A stretch of DNA of 64,000 nt from assembly GCF_004310345.1 (NCBI RefSeq), contig NZ_SISK01000001.1, positions 434,001 to 498,000 of the forward strand, read 5' to 3'. Position 1 is the first letter of the stretch. The number at the start of each line of letters is the position of its first letter. A program made the translations under genes and the position numbers. Of this stretch, positions 37,647-47,707 are shown piece after piece. The stretch comes from Paracoccus subflavus. Lineage in GTDB: Bacteria > Pseudomonadota > Alphaproteobacteria > Rhodobacterales > Rhodobacteraceae. The notes under the pieces were generated by a model, which searched no databases, had not been told where the DNA came from, and saw only the letters and a list, made by a program, of their open reading frames with translations.

Positions 37647-39971
37647 GTGCCAAGCTTCTCGACAACCCTGGAACAAGCCATTCACCAGGCCCTTGCACTG
37701 GCGAACGAACACCGACACGAGCTTGCCACGCTCGAACATCTGCTGCTGGCTTTGACCGAGGAGACGGACGCGGTCAAGGTCATGCGGGCCTGCAATGTCG
37801 ATCTGGACGAGCTGCGCAAGCTGCTTCTCGATTTCATCGAGGATGATCTGTCCACCCTGATCACCGACGTGGAAGGCTCGGAAGCCGTGCCTACTGCAGC
37901 ATTCCAGCGCGTGATCCAGCGGGCTGCGATCCATGTCCAAAGCTCTGGCCGGCAAGAGGTTACGGGCGCCAACGTGCTGGTCGCGATCTTTGCCGAACGC
38001 GAATCGAACGCGGCCTTCTTTCTGCAGGAAATGGACATGACCCGCTATGACGCGGTCAACTTCATCGCGCATGGCGTGGCCAAGAACCCGTCCTTCAACG
38101 AAAACCGCAAGGTTGTCGGTTCGGACGAGCCCGAACAAAAGCAGGCCGAAGCCGCCGCGCCCGAGGCCAAGGACGAGACCGCATTGGGAAAATACTGCGT
38201 CGATCTGAACGCCAAGTCGAAAAAGGGCGATGTGGACCCGCTGATCGGCCGCGAGGCCGAGGTCGAGCGCGCCATCCAGGTGCTGTGCCGCCGCCGCAAG
38301 AACAACCCGCTGCTGGTGGGCGATCCCGGCGTGGGCAAGACGGCCATCGCCGAGGGCCTCGCGCTCAAGATCACGCGGGGGGAAACCCCCGATGTTCTGG
38401 CCGGAGCCACGATCTTTTCACTGGACATGGGCGCGCTGCTGGCGGGCACCCGCTATCGCGGCGACTTCGAGGAACGGTTGAAGGCCGTGGTCAAGGAACT
38501 GGAGAACCACCCTGACGCGATCCTGTTCATCGACGAAATCCACACCGTGATCGGCGCCGGCGCGACCTCGGGCGGGGCGATGGATGCCTCGAACCTGCTC
38601 AAGCCCGCGCTGGCAGGCGGCAAGCTGCGCTGCATGGGTTCGACCACCTACAAGGAATACCGCCAGCACTTCGAAAAGGACCGGGCGCTCAGCCGCCGGT
38701 TCCAGAAGATCGACGTGAACGAACCCACGGTGGCCGACACCATCAAGATCCTGATGGGCCTCAAGCCCAGCTTCGAAAAGCACCACGACCTGCGCTATAC
38801 CAATGACGCGATCAGGTCGGCGGTGGAACTGGCCAGCCGCTATATCAACGACCGCAAGCTGCCCGACAGCGCCATCGACGTGATCGACGAGGCTGGCGCG
38901 GCCCAGCATCTGGTCAGCGAGAGCAAGCGCCGCAAGACGATTTCCCCCAAGGAGATCGAGGCCGTGGTGGCCAAGATCGCCCGCATCCCGCCGAAAAACG
39001 TTAGCAAGGACGACGCCGAGGTTCTGCGCGATCTGGAAATGACCCTGAAGCGCGTGGTCTTTGGCCAGGATGCGGCCATCACGGCGCTGTCGTCCGCCAT
39101 CAAGCTGGCAAGGGCGGGCCTGCGCGAGCCCGAGAAACCCATCGGCAACTATCTGTTCGCCGGCCCCACAGGCGTCGGCAAGACCGAGGTGGCCAAGCAG
39201 CTTGCATCCAGTCTCGGGGTCGAGTTGATCCGCTTCGACATGTCGGAATACATGGAGAAACATGCGGTTTCCCGTCTGATCGGCGCGCCTCCGGGCTATG
39301 TCGGCTTTGACCAGGGGGGCATGCTAACCGACGGCGTGGACCAGCATCCCCATTGCGTGCTGCTGCTGGACGAGATCGAGAAGGCGCACCCGGATGTCTA
39401 CAACATCCTGTTGCAGGTGATGGACCATGGCAAGCTGACCGATCACAACGGCCGTCAGGTGGATTTCCGCAACGTGATCCTGATCATGACCTCGAATGCC
39501 GGGGCGTCGGACATGCAGAAGGCCGCGATCGGGTTCGGTCGCGACAAGCGCGAGGGTGAGGATACCGCCGCCATCGAGCGGACCTTCACGCCCGAATTCC
39601 GCAACCGTCTGGACGCGATCATCAGCTTTGCGGCGCTGTCGCGCGATGTGGTGGTCCATGTGGTCGAAAAGTTCGTGCTGCAACTGGAAGCGCAGTTGAT
39701 GGACCGCAACGTCCATATCGAGCTGACCCCCGAAGCTGCCGACTGGCTGGCCGAAAAGGGCTATGACGACAAAATGGGTGCCCGCCCTCTGGGCCGGGTC
39801 ATTCAGGAAAACATCAAGAAGCCGCTGGCCGAGGAACTGCTGTTCGGCCGGCTGACCAAGGGCGGGGTGGTCCGCGTCAAGATCGAGGACGACAAGCCCG
39901 TCTTCGACATCACCGGCCCCGACGCGCCCCGGATCGGCAAATCCAAGACGCCGCTGCTGACGGCGGATTGA
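37647..39971 (+). CDS. clpA: ATP-dependent Clp protease ATP-binding subunit ClpA
   Basis: AAA+ unfoldase that feeds substrates to ClpP. It has 774 residues from GTG 37647, preceded by AGGAGACGACC; longer frames upstream lack family similarity. N domain: [20 protein letters not shown]. Walker A motifs are [13 protein letters not shown] near residue 225 and [13 protein letters not shown] near residue 505. The ClpP-docking loop is IGF near residue 626 ([14 protein letters not shown]). clpS, the N-end rule adaptor often just upstream, is not adjacent here. A strong terminator follows. Confidence 0.96.
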   Translation: MPSFSTTLEQAIHQALALANEHRHELATLEHLLLALTEETDAVKVMRACNVDLDELRKLLLDFIEDDLSTLITDVEGSEAVPTAAFQRVIQRAAIHVQSSGRQEVTGANVLVAIFAERESNAAFFLQEMDMTRYDAVNFIAHGVAKNPSFNENRKVVGSDEPEQKQAEAAAPEAKDETALGKYCVDLNAKSKKGDVDPLIGREAEVERAIQVLCRRRKNNPLLVGDPGVGKTAIAEGLALKITRGETPDVLAGATIFSLDMGALLAGTRYRGDFEERLKAVVKELENHPDAILFIDEIHTVIGAGATSGGAMDASNLLKPALAGGKLRCMGSTTYKEYRQHFEKDRALSRRFQKIDVNEPTVADTIKILMGLKPSFEKHHDLRYTNDAIRSAVELASRYINDRKLPDSAIDVIDEAGAAQHLVSESKRRKTISPKEIEAVVAKIARIPPKNVSKDDAEVLRDLEMTLKRVVFGQDAAITALSSAIKLARAGLREPEKPIGNYLFAGPTGVGKTEVAKQLASSLGVELIRFDMSEYMEKHAVSRLIGAPPGYVGFDQGGMLTDGVDQHPHCVLLLDEIEKAHPDVYNILLQVMDHGKLTDHNGRQVDFRNVILIMTSNAGASDMQKAAIGFGRDKREGEDTAAIERTFTPEFRNRLDAIISFAALSRDVVVHVVEKFVLQLEAQLMDRNVHIELTPEAADWLAEKGYDDKMGARPLGRVIQENIKKPLAEELLFGRLTKGGVVRVKIEDDKPVFDITGPDAPRIGKSKTPLLTAD

Positions 39972-39990
39972 TCGTCAAAACCGATCTGAA

Positions 39991-40023
39991 AGCCCTGCCC
40001 CGGTTCGCCGCGGCGGGGCTTTT
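39991..40023 (+). terminator. Rho-independent terminator of clpA
   Basis: Outer stem AGCCCTG/CGGGGCT and inner stem CCCCGG/CCGCGG with one mismatch, closed by a TTCG tetraloop and followed by TTTT. It starts 20 bases after the clpA stop. Confidence 0.85.
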
Positions 40024-40089
40024 GCCTGCTTTAAGGGCGCCAAAGGCACAGTGTTTCGGATCCTTTGATGGGCAAGGAACGCTTTGCGT

Positions 40090-40725
40090 TCAAACCAGCC
40101 TCGCCCGGATCAGCCGACGCAGGGCGTTCCCCATGAACAATTTGCCCTTTTTCAGATCCACGGGCGAAAGCAGGGCTTCCTCGGCCTGGCCCGATTGAAT
40201 CAATGACTGGCGCAACACGCCCGGCAACAGCCCGCAGGTCAGCGGCGGCGTCAGCAGCCGGTCTCCTCGTTGCAGGAACAGGCTTGTGATCGTGCCTTCG
40301 CAAACCTCGCCACGTTCGTTCAGAAGGATCGCTTCGTCGATCCCGGCAGGCAACGCCGCGCGGGCGCGATCATAGACCCGCCGATGAGATGTCTTGATCC
40401 GCAGCCATGGATCGGCGCTGTCGATCCGCAGCGAAGCCATCGCCACCTGCCAGAATCCAGGATTTGGCGGCAGCGGCTGACACCTCAGCAGGACCGTTCC
40501 CGTGGCATCGACCGACAGCCGCGCCCGCGACACCTGCCCGCGCGGCAGACTGTCCAGAGCAGCCTGAACCTGCCTTCCTTCCAGCGGAAAGCCCACCGCC
40601 GCGCATCCCCGCTGCAAGCGGTCGCGATGCAGCGGCCACAGGACGACGCGCCCGTCCGGCTCGACACGCATCGTCTCGAAAACGGTCAATCCTTCGGGGA
40701 CAGGTCCAGGAATGCGGCCTTGCAT
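40090..40725 (-). CDS. pabC: Aminotransferase class IV, 4-amino-4-deoxychorismate lyase type
   Basis: PLP enzyme releasing p-aminobenzoate from aminodeoxychorismate for folate. It has 211 residues from ATG 40725, chosen because GGGAGGAGG lies six bases before it. FETMRVEPDGRVVLWPLHRD is the N-terminal block, the PLP lysine is in RIKTSHRRVYDRARA, and EAILLNERGEVCEGTITSLF with LTCGLLPGVLRQSL form the cofactor-binding end. It overlaps pabB by 40 bp. Context favours PabC over a branched-chain or D-amino acid aminotransferase. Confidence 0.88.
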   Translation of the reverse strand: MQGRIPGPVPEGLTVFETMRVEPDGRVVLWPLHRDRLQRGCAAVGFPLEGRQVQAALDSLPRGQVSRARLSVDATGTVLLRCQPLPPNPGFWQVAMASLRIDSADPWLRIKTSHRRVYDRARAALPAGIDEAILLNERGEVCEGTITSLFLQRGDRLLTPPLTCGLLPGVLRQSLIQSGQAEEALLSPVDLKKGKLFMGNALRRLIRARLV

Positions 40726-41810
40726 ATCGCCTCCTCCCATTCGGACCCCGCGCGGCTGTCATGGGTGATGCCGCCGCCGACGTTCAGCCGCAACCGCCCC
40801 GGCCCGATCATGACGGGCGTGCGGATCGCCACCGAAAACCGCATCGGCCCGGTCGGATCGATCCAGCCGATCGCCCCACAATAGACCCCGCGCGGGGTCT
40901 GTTCCAGTTCGGCGATGATCTCCATCGCGCGGATCTTGGGCGCGCCGGTGATCGAGCCGCAGGGAAACAGGGCGCGCAGGATGTCGGCAAACCCCATGCC
41001 ATCCGCCAACTGGCCGGTGACGGTCGAGGTCATCTGATGCACCGTCGCATAGCTTTCGACCTGAAACAGGTGCGGCACGCGCACCGTGCCCGGCCGACAG
41101 ATCCGGCTGATGTCATTGCGCAGTAAGTCCACGATCATCAGGTTCTCGGCCCGGTTCTTGGCCGAGGACGCCAGTTCGGACGACGCCGCCCTGTCCCTGC
41201 CGGATGTTGCACCGCGCGCGGCCGTGCCTTTCATCGGGCGGGTCGTGATCTGGCCGCCCTGATCGACCGAAAAGAACAGCTCCGGGCTGCGCGACAGGAT
41301 CGGACGATTGTCCAGATCGACAAAGGCCCCCTCGCCCACCGGCTGCCGCGCCGCCAGGGCAGCATAAAGGCTCAGCGGATCGCCGCCGCACGGGGCCTCG
41401 GTCGGAAAGGTCAGGTTGATCTGATAGGTATCGCCCGCCGCGATATAGTCCCGGATCGCCATGATGGCCCGGTCATAGCGATCGCGCGACCACAGCGGCT
41501 GCGCCGGGCCGATCCAGGCCCCGTCGGGATCAGGCAGCGGCGGCGCCGGACGCGGACCGTCGAAGATGCCCAGCAGGATCAGCGGCATGTCGCGATTATC
41601 GGGCAGCAGGCCGGACAGCCGCGGGTCCAGCGCATAGCCCAGTTCATAGGACAGGCAGCCTGCCACCCATGCGCCCTTGGCCTGGGCCTCTGCGACGGCC
41701 GCCAGGGCCAGCGGAACCTCGGCAGGCGTATCGGCCCGGACAAGGTATGAAGGGTCTGAAAACGACGTACCCGTTTCCAGCGGACCCCGGTCGAAACGGA
41801 TCAGGCTCAC
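40686..41810 (-). CDS. pabB: Aminodeoxychorismate synthase component I
   Basis: Converts chorismate with ammonia to aminodeoxychorismate. It has 374 residues, the short form without a long N-terminal domain. YQINLTFPTEAPCGGDPLSL is the early conserved block, RPMKGTAARGATSGRDRAAS and AENLMIVDLLRNDISRICRP the middle, and PCGSITGAPKIRAMEIIAEL the magnesium/chorismate region. Its ATG overlaps the mfd stop by 4 bp. The amidotransferase partner PabA/TrpG is not in the window. Confidence 0.93.
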   Translation of the reverse strand: MSLIRFDRGPLETGTSFSDPSYLVRADTPAEVPLALAAVAEAQAKGAWVAGCLSYELGYALDPRLSGLLPDNRDMPLILLGIFDGPRPAPPLPDPDGAWIGPAQPLWSRDRYDRAIMAIRDYIAAGDTYQINLTFPTEAPCGGDPLSLYAALAARQPVGEGAFVDLDNRPILSRSPELFFSVDQGGQITTRPMKGTAARGATSGRDRAASSELASSAKNRAENLMIVDLLRNDISRICRPGTVRVPHLFQVESYATVHQMTSTVTGQLADGMGFADILRALFPCGSITGAPKIRAMEIIAELEQTPRGVYCGAIGWIDPTGPMRFSVAIRTPVMIGPGRLRLNVGGGITHDSRAGSEWEEAICKAAFLDLSPKD

Positions 41811-44800
41811 GTGGCGGCCCTGGCCTTGGCCGCCAGATCGCGGACCACGGCAAAGGCGCCCTTGATGCGGTCGGCATCCGATTTCCAGTCGCAGGCCACG
41901 AAAATCCTGTTTTCCGTGATCCTGGCCTGGCCCTGATGATCGGTCAGGAATTCGACCAGGCCCGCAGGGTTGGGGAACTTGTCCATGTGGAACTGCACGG
42001 TCGCGCCCTTGGGTCCGGCATCCAGCCGCGCGATGTTGGCCCGTTTGGCCATGGCCTTGATGCGGATCACCAGAAGAAGCGTATTGACCTCGCGCGGCAA
42101 GGGGCCGAAGCGGTCGATCAGTTCCGCGGCAAAGCCCTCAAGCTCGACCTTGGTGGTCAGCCCCGACAGACGGCGATACAGGCCCAGACGCACGTCCAGG
42201 TCGGGGATATAGCTTTCCGGGATCGTCACCGGCACGCCCAGGTTCAACTGAGGCGCCCATTCGTCCTCGGGCGTGCCCTCGATCTCTCCGGATTTCAGCT
42301 TGGCGATCGTCTCCTCCAGCATCTGCTGGTACAGTTCAAACCCGACCTCCTTGATGTGGCCGGACTGCTCCTCTCCCAGCAGGTTGCCGGCCCCGCGCAG
42401 GTCCAGATCCTGCGACGCCAGGTTGAATCCCGCGCCCAGCCCGTCGATGGATCCCAAGAACTTCAGCCGCCGCATCGCCTGCGGTGTCAGAGGCTGGCGC
42501 GGTTTCGTGGTCAGATAGCAATAGGCACGGGTCTTGGACCGGCCCACCCTGCCCCGGATCTGATACAACTGCGCCAGGCCGAACATGTCGGCCCGCCAGA
42601 CGATCATGGTGTTCGCCGTGGGAATATCCAGGCCGGATTCGACGATCGACGTCGCCACCAGCACGTCATGGCTGCCGTCGTAAAAGGCGTTCATGCGTCC
42701 ATCCAGATCGCCAGCCGCAAGCTGGCCATGGGCGACCAGATAGTTGATCTCGGGCATGTTTTCCGTCAGCCAGTGTTCGACATCGGGCAGGTCGGTCAGG
42801 CGCGGGACCACGAAGAAACTTTGCCCGCCGCGATACTTCTCGCGCAGCAGGGCCTCGCGGATGGTGACGCTGTCGAATTCGCTGACATAGGTTCGGATCG
42901 ACAGGCGGTCTACCGGCGGCGTGCCGATCACCGACAGGTCGCGCACCCCGGTCAGGGACAGTTGCAGCGTGCGCGGAATGGGCGTCGCGGTCAGCGTCAG
43001 CACATGGATGTCGCTGCGCAGTTCCTTGAGCCGTTCCTTATGGGCGACGCCGAAATGCTGTTCCTCGTCGATGATCAGCAGTCCCAGGTTCTTGAAGCGC
43101 ACCTGCTTTGCCAGCACGGCATGGGTGCCCACGACAATATCGACGCTGCCGTCCGACAGGCCCGTGCGGGTAGTCGCGGCATCTTTGGCGGACACGAAGC
43201 GCGACAGGGGACGAACGACGATGGCCGTACCCCGGAAACGGTCGGCAAAGGTCTTGAAATGCTGCCGGGCCAGCAGCGTGGTCGGCGCCACCACGGCCAC
43301 CTGCATCCCCTGCGACGCGGCGATGAAGGCCGCGCGCATCGCCACCTCGGTCTTGCCGAATCCGACGTCGCCCACGATCAGCCGGTCCATCGGACGGCCA
43401 GCCGCCAGATCTTCGGCCACATCGTCGATGGCGGACAGTTGATCGTCGGTTTCGGAATAGGGAAAACGCGCGGCAAAGGCCTGCCAGTCGTGATCCTCTG
43501 GCTCCAGGACCGGGGCGGGACGCAGCAGGCGTTCGGCGGCGACCCGCATCAGCTTGTCGGCAATCAGCCTGATGCGTTCCTTGAGCCGCGCCTTGCGCGC
43601 CTGCCAGGCCCCGCCGCCCAACCGGTCCAGCAGCCCTTCCTCGTGACCATAGCGGGACAGCAGTTCGATATTCTCGACCGGCAGATACAGCCGGTCCCCG
43701 CCCGCGTATTCCAAGGCCACGCAGTCATGGGGCACGCCCATGGCCTTGATCGTTTCCAGCCCGGTGTAACGGCCGATGCCGTGTTCGACATGGACGACCA
43801 GATCGCCCGGCGTCAGGCTGGTGGTGTCGCGCAGGAAATTGTCGGCCTTGCGGCGTTTTCTGGCGCCCCGGATCAGCCGGTCGCCCAGCACGTCCTGTTC
43901 GGAAATGACCGCCAGCCTGCCAAGCGCCTGCCCGTCGGCGACAAACCCTTCGTCCAGCGGCCAGACGGCAAGGCCTACGGCTCCCGGTTTTTCGGGCAGA
44001 TCGCGGATATCGGTGATGGCCTTGGCACCGGCCATCCCCTCATCCGCCAGCAACCCCGTCAGGCGTTCCCGCGCGCCGTCCGAAAAACTGGCGATCACCA
44101 CGCGATGATCCTTGGAAAGCGCCTTCACATGATCCGACAACGCCTTGAACAGATTTATGCTTTCGGCCTGCCGCTCGGGGGAGAAGTTGCGCCCCGCGCG
44201 CCCGCCTGCGTCCAGCACCCCCGGCCCTGGTGGCTGCGGCAGAACCGACAGCCGCAGTACACGGTGATGCGACAGCCAGTCATTCCATTCGTTTTCGGTC
44301 GGAAACATCGCTTCGGGCGGCACGGGCTTGTACACCGTATCGCTGCGGCCCTTGGCGGCCATGGCGGCCTTGCGCGCCCCGAACTGTTCGTCGATCATCG
44401 CCCGGCGGGCGTCGACGACCTGCCCCACATGATCGTCCAGCATGACCGAGGCGCCGGGCAGATAATGGAACAGGCTTTCCATCCGGTCGTGAAACCAGGG
44501 CAGCCAGTGCTCCATTCCCGCGGTCTTGCGGCCGGCGCTGACGCTTTCGTACAACGGATCGTTGGTGCCGCCGCCGTATTCCGTGCGATAGTTCTGGCGA
44601 AACCGTGTGATCGCATCCTGATCCAGGATCACCTCAGACATCGGCGCCAGTTCGATGCGGGACAGCTTTTCGGTGGTGCGCTGCGTTTCGGCATCAAAGC
44701 GGCGCGCGCCGTCCAGTACATCGCCGAACAGATCCAGCCGCACGGGGCCGGACTCTCCCGGCGGAAAGATGTCGATGATGCCGCCCCGAACAGCATAGTC

Positions 44801-45265
44801 GCCGGGTTCGGTCACCGTGGGCGATTGCGTGAAGCCCATGCGCGCCAGGAAATCGCGCAACGCCCCTTCGTCGATGCGGTCGCCCACGCGGGCCACAAAG
44901 CTGGCGCCCCGGACGACATCGCGCGCGGGCACCCGCTGCAGCACCGCATTCAGCGTGGTGAGCAGCACGAACGGCCCCTTGACCGCCCCCTGCGCCAGCC
45001 CGGCAAGCGTCGCCATCCGCGCCGCCTGGATGTCTGGCGAGGGCGAGACCCGGTCATAGGGCGTCGTGTCCCATGCGGGAAAATCCAGCACCGTCAGTCC
45101 GGGCGCCAGGAACGCAAGGGCTGCGCGCATCGCCGCCATCCGCCGGTCGTCGCGGCCGATGTGGATGACAGGGGCGCCCTTGTTTTCGGGGCGCGCGGCC
45201 TCGCGCGCGATCAGGGCGGCGTCATAGCCTTCGGGCGCGCCGGAAAGGATCAGGTGTTCGGCCAT
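41807..45265 (-). CDS. mfd: Transcription-repair coupling factor Mfd
   Basis: Removes stalled RNA polymerase and recruits UvrA to lesions. It has 1152 residues, full length. The N-terminal UvrB-like region (VSPSPDIQAARMATLAGLAQ) is followed by the RNAP-interacting CarD-like domain (LTPGDLVVHVEHGIGRYTGL). Helicase motifs: GDVGFGKTEVAMRAAF (Walker A), LLIIDEEQHFGVAHKERLK (DEEQ box), LTLTATPIPRTLQLSLTGVR and QLYQIRGRVGRSKTRAYCYL. The C-terminal TRCF domain ends in FHMDKFPNPAGLVEFL. First gene of mfd-pabB-pabC. Confidence 0.98.
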   Translation of the reverse strand: MAEHLILSGAPEGYDAALIAREAARPENKGAPVIHIGRDDRRMAAMRAALAFLAPGLTVLDFPAWDTTPYDRVSPSPDIQAARMATLAGLAQGAVKGPFVLLTTLNAVLQRVPARDVVRGASFVARVGDRIDEGALRDFLARMGFTQSPTVTEPGDYAVRGGIIDIFPPGESGPVRLDLFGDVLDGARRFDAETQRTTEKLSRIELAPMSEVILDQDAITRFRQNYRTEYGGGTNDPLYESVSAGRKTAGMEHWLPWFHDRMESLFHYLPGASVMLDDHVGQVVDARRAMIDEQFGARKAAMAAKGRSDTVYKPVPPEAMFPTENEWNDWLSHHRVLRLSVLPQPPGPGVLDAGGRAGRNFSPERQAESINLFKALSDHVKALSKDHRVVIASFSDGARERLTGLLADEGMAGAKAITDIRDLPEKPGAVGLAVWPLDEGFVADGQALGRLAVISEQDVLGDRLIRGARKRRKADNFLRDTTSLTPGDLVVHVEHGIGRYTGLETIKAMGVPHDCVALEYAGGDRLYLPVENIELLSRYGHEEGLLDRLGGGAWQARKARLKERIRLIADKLMRVAAERLLRPAPVLEPEDHDWQAFAARFPYSETDDQLSAIDDVAEDLAAGRPMDRLIVGDVGFGKTEVAMRAAFIAASQGMQVAVVAPTTLLARQHFKTFADRFRGTAIVVRPLSRFVSAKDAATTRTGLSDGSVDIVVGTHAVLAKQVRFKNLGLLIIDEEQHFGVAHKERLKELRSDIHVLTLTATPIPRTLQLSLTGVRDLSVIGTPPVDRLSIRTYVSEFDSVTIREALLREKYRGGQSFFVVPRLTDLPDVEHWLTENMPEINYLVAHGQLAAGDLDGRMNAFYDGSHDVLVATSIVESGLDIPTANTMIVWRADMFGLAQLYQIRGRVGRSKTRAYCYLTTKPRQPLTPQAMRRLKFLGSIDGLGAGFNLASQDLDLRGAGNLLGEEQSGHIKEVGFELYQQMLEETIAKLKSGEIEGTPEDEWAPQLNLGVPVTIPESYIPDLDVRLGLYRRLSGLTTKVELEGFAAELIDRFGPLPREVNTLLLVIRIKAMAKRANIARLDAGPKGATVQFHMDKFPNPAGLVEFLTDHQGQARITENRIFVACDWKSDADRIKGAFAVVRDLAAKARAAT

Positions 45266-45301
45266 GGGCGTCAGGTAAAGTGCCGCGCGGCGGAGTCAAG
45301 T

Positions 45302-45874
45302 TCAGAAACCATAGGGATGGATCACCGACCACAAGGCACCCAAAAGCGCCGTCGTCGCGACCGAGATCATGGACAGGATCGTGACAAGCCGTCTGTGGAT
45401 CACCATCCGGCGCAGAACGGCGGCGCCAACCTCGGCCACGGGTCGGGCCCCTTGTTCGGCCTGTGCCAGCAGCGGGACAAGACGGCGCGCCAGCCCCAGG
45501 CGCAGCCAGACCAGGATCGCCCAAGGCAGCAGCAGCAGGAACGAGGCCAGCGCCAGTTCCAGACCATAGCCGAACCCCATGATTGCAAGCGAGGTCAGTA
45601 CGAAGGCGCCAAGGGCCAGCATGGCCGCCCCCTCGCGCCGCCCGACCTGCCATTGCGGCAGAACCAGCGACAGCCAGTCCAGCAGATGCAGAACGACTGG
45701 CGAATCGCCCTGGCCAGAGTCCATGGCGGCGCGGGCGCGGCTGACGATCTCGACCGGAATTCCGATCACGGCACGGCCGGTCAGGGACCAGGTGCCGATC
45801 ACCACAAGCCAATACCAGATCGTGCCAAAGGACCGGCTGTCCAGAAAGCCGATCAGGCTGTCGAATTGCGGCAC
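45302..45874 (-). CDS. Hypothetical multi-pass membrane protein, 190 aa
   Basis: About four membrane helices (WYWLVVIGTWSLTGRAVIGI, GAAMLALGAFVLTSLAIMGF, GLELALASFLLLLPWAILVW and ILSMISVATTALLGALWSVI). Polar parts are Arg/Gln-rich and cytoplasmic. I do not recognise a family. It lies 36 bp from the start of mfd on the same strand and is divergent from hemB. Component-like membrane proteins of this sort next to hemB are conserved among relatives, but their role is unknown. Confidence 0.72.
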   Translation of the reverse strand: MPQFDSLIGFLDSRSFGTIWYWLVVIGTWSLTGRAVIGIPVEIVSRARAAMDSGQGDSPVVLHLLDWLSLVLPQWQVGRREGAAMLALGAFVLTSLAIMGFGYGLELALASFLLLLPWAILVWLRLGLARRLVPLLAQAEQGARPVAEVGAAVLRRMVIHRRLVTILSMISVATTALLGALWSVIHPYGF

Positions 45875-45951
45875 GTGGGTTTCCTTGTTCTTGGTCGCGG
45901 GCGACCTTAGAACGGTCGGACGCCAAGGAAAAGCCGTCCCGGAACAGGAAC

Positions 45952-46956
45952 ATGCCCATGCCGACGCCGATCATCGCCCCCTTTCCCGCCTCGCGCCTTC
46001 GCCGGCTGCGCCGTACCCCCGCGATCCGCGCGATGGTGTCCGAGTGCGACATCACGCCCGCCAACCTGATCTGGCCGATCTTCGTGACCGAGGTTCCCGG
46101 GGCCGAGGGCGCGATCCCCTCGATGCCGGGAGTGGAGCGCCTGACACTGGACGGGGCCAAGCGCGCGGCGGAACGGGCGGCAAACCTGGGCATTCCTGCC
46201 ATCTGCATCTTTCCACATTCCGATCAGAATCTTAGAACAGAAACCTGCGAAAGGGCGTGGGATGCCGACAACATCGGCAACCGCGCCATCCGCGCGGTCA
46301 AGGAAACCGTTCCGGACCTGGCGGTGATGACCGACATTGCCTTGGACCCTTACAACGCCAACGGCCATGACGGCATTGTCGTGGACGGCGAAATCCTGAA
46401 CGACGAAACCGTCGAGGCCTTGGTCCGCATGGCCTTGGTCCAGGCGGAAAGCGGCGCCGACATTCTTGGCCCCAGCGACATGATGGACGGTCGCATCGGC
46501 GCCCTGCGCGGCGCGCTGGAACAGGCGGGCCACAAGCATGTGGCGATCCTGTCCTATGCGGCCAAGTTCGCCAGTGCCTTTTACGGCCCGTTCCGGGATG
46601 CGGTCGGCGCCTCGGGCCGGCTTGTGGGCGACAAGAAAACCTATCAGATCAACCCCGCCAACCGGGGCGAGGCGATCCGCTGCGTCGCCCGCGACCTGGC
46701 CGAAGGCGCCGATATGGTGATGGTGAAACCCGGCCTGCCCTATCTGGACATCTGCCGCGCCGTAAAGGACCAGTTCGGCGCGCCGACATTCGCCTATCAG
46801 GTCAGCGGCGAATACGCGATGCTGGAAGGTGCGATCCGCAACGGCTGGCTGTCGCGCGATGCGATGATGGAAAGCCTTTTGTGTTTCCGCCGTGCGGGTT
46901 GCGACGGCATCCTCACTTATTTCGCCCCTCAGGTGGCCGAGGCGGTCCGGTCCTGA
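45952..46956 (+). CDS. hemB: Delta-aminolevulinic acid dehydratase (porphobilinogen synthase)
   Basis: Condenses two 5-aminolevulinate molecules to porphobilinogen in tetrapyrrole synthesis. It has 334 residues (ATG 45958 also possible). The two active-site lysines lie in YAAKFASAFYGPF and VMVKPGLPYLD. The metal-site region reads VMTDIALDPYNANGHDG: Asp replaces the zinc cysteines of the DxCxC type, so this is the non-zinc form. FPHSDQNLRTETCERAWDAD is the early conserved block. Confidence 0.97.
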   Translation: MPMPTPIIAPFPASRLRRLRRTPAIRAMVSECDITPANLIWPIFVTEVPGAEGAIPSMPGVERLTLDGAKRAAERAANLGIPAICIFPHSDQNLRTETCERAWDADNIGNRAIRAVKETVPDLAVMTDIALDPYNANGHDGIVVDGEILNDETVEALVRMALVQAESGADILGPSDMMDGRIGALRGALEQAGHKHVAILSYAAKFASAFYGPFRDAVGASGRLVGDKKTYQINPANRGEAIRCVARDLAEGADMVMVKPGLPYLDICRAVKDQFGAPTFAYQVSGEYAMLEGAIRNGWLSRDAMMESLLCFRRAGCDGILTYFAPQVAEAVRS

Positions 46957-47083
46957 TGTCCTGCAAGGGCGCGGTGGCAGACAACCGCCGCCGGCCGGGA
47001 ACCGCGTGACAGTGCCCCACAAAGGGATTACCCTTCGCCCCAACGGGCCGGAACGCGCCCGGCGGTCAGATCGAGGGCAAGGG

Positions 47084-47707
47084 ATGGGCAGTTCCAGACT
47101 TATCAACCGGCGCATGGCGCTGGCCTGCGGCGGCAGCGCGTTGGTGCTGGCGGGGTGCAGCAATGCGGTCGGGACCAATGCGGCGGCCGAACTGGATGCC
47201 CGCGTCGATGCCACGCACCAGTATCTGATCCAGAACTATCCCTCGGCACAGACCCTGGTGCAGAATGCACGCGGCGTCCTGTATATGCCGCTGATGACCG
47301 AGGCCGCGCTTGGCATCGGCGGGGCCTATGGGCAGGGCGCGCTGCGCATCGGCGGGGCCACGGTGGATTACTATTCCGCCACCCGCGCCACGGTGGGTTT
47401 CCAGGCGGGGGCGCAGCAATACGCGCATGTGCTGATCTTTCAGACCGACGGGGCTCTGGGCTCGTTCCGGGCATCACCGGGATGGCTGGCCGGGGCCAAT
47501 GCCTTTTATGCGATCCCCCAGGGCGGCATGGCGCTGGGCGCCGACACGATCACGGCACAATTGCCTGTGGTGGCGATGATCTTCGGTCAGGCCGGGTTGA
47601 TGGCAGGGGCCTCGATCGAGGGAACGAAATACACCCGCGTCATTCCTTCGGAAATCCCCCGGCTGGGCTTTGGCGGCCTGGGACTGCCGCAGATGGGCCA
47701 AGGCTAG
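47084..47707 (+). CDS. SYLF (Ysc84-like) domain lipoprotein
   Basis: 207 residues from ATG 47084 with GAGGGCAAGGG upstream. The signal peptide ends in lipobox LVLAGC (Cys25), following a twin-Arg start (SRLINRRMALACGGSALVLA). The rest is a SYLF-type lipid-binding fold: VLYMPLMTEAALGIGGAYGQ, RATVGFQAGAQQYAHVLIFQ and GWLAGANAFYAIPQGGMALG. Such lipoproteins bind lipids in the envelope; exact role unknown. It overlaps the convergent GntR gene by 4 bp. Confidence 0.86.
   Translation: MGSSRLINRRMALACGGSALVLAGCSNAVGTNAAAELDARVDATHQYLIQNYPSAQTLVQNARGVLYMPLMTEAALGIGGAYGQGALRIGGATVDYYSATRATVGFQAGAQQYAHVLIFQTDGALGSFRASPGWLAGANAFYAIPQGGMALGADTITAQLPVVAMIFGQAGLMAGASIEGTKYTRVIPSEIPRLGFGGLGLPQMGQG

Noticed and set aside
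41669..45910. A 1413-codon open frame on the plus strand opposite mfd and pabB
   Set aside because: Mfd on the minus strand is complete with all motifs. The plus frame is His/Gln/Arg-rich low-complexity text, a typical high-GC antisense artefact.
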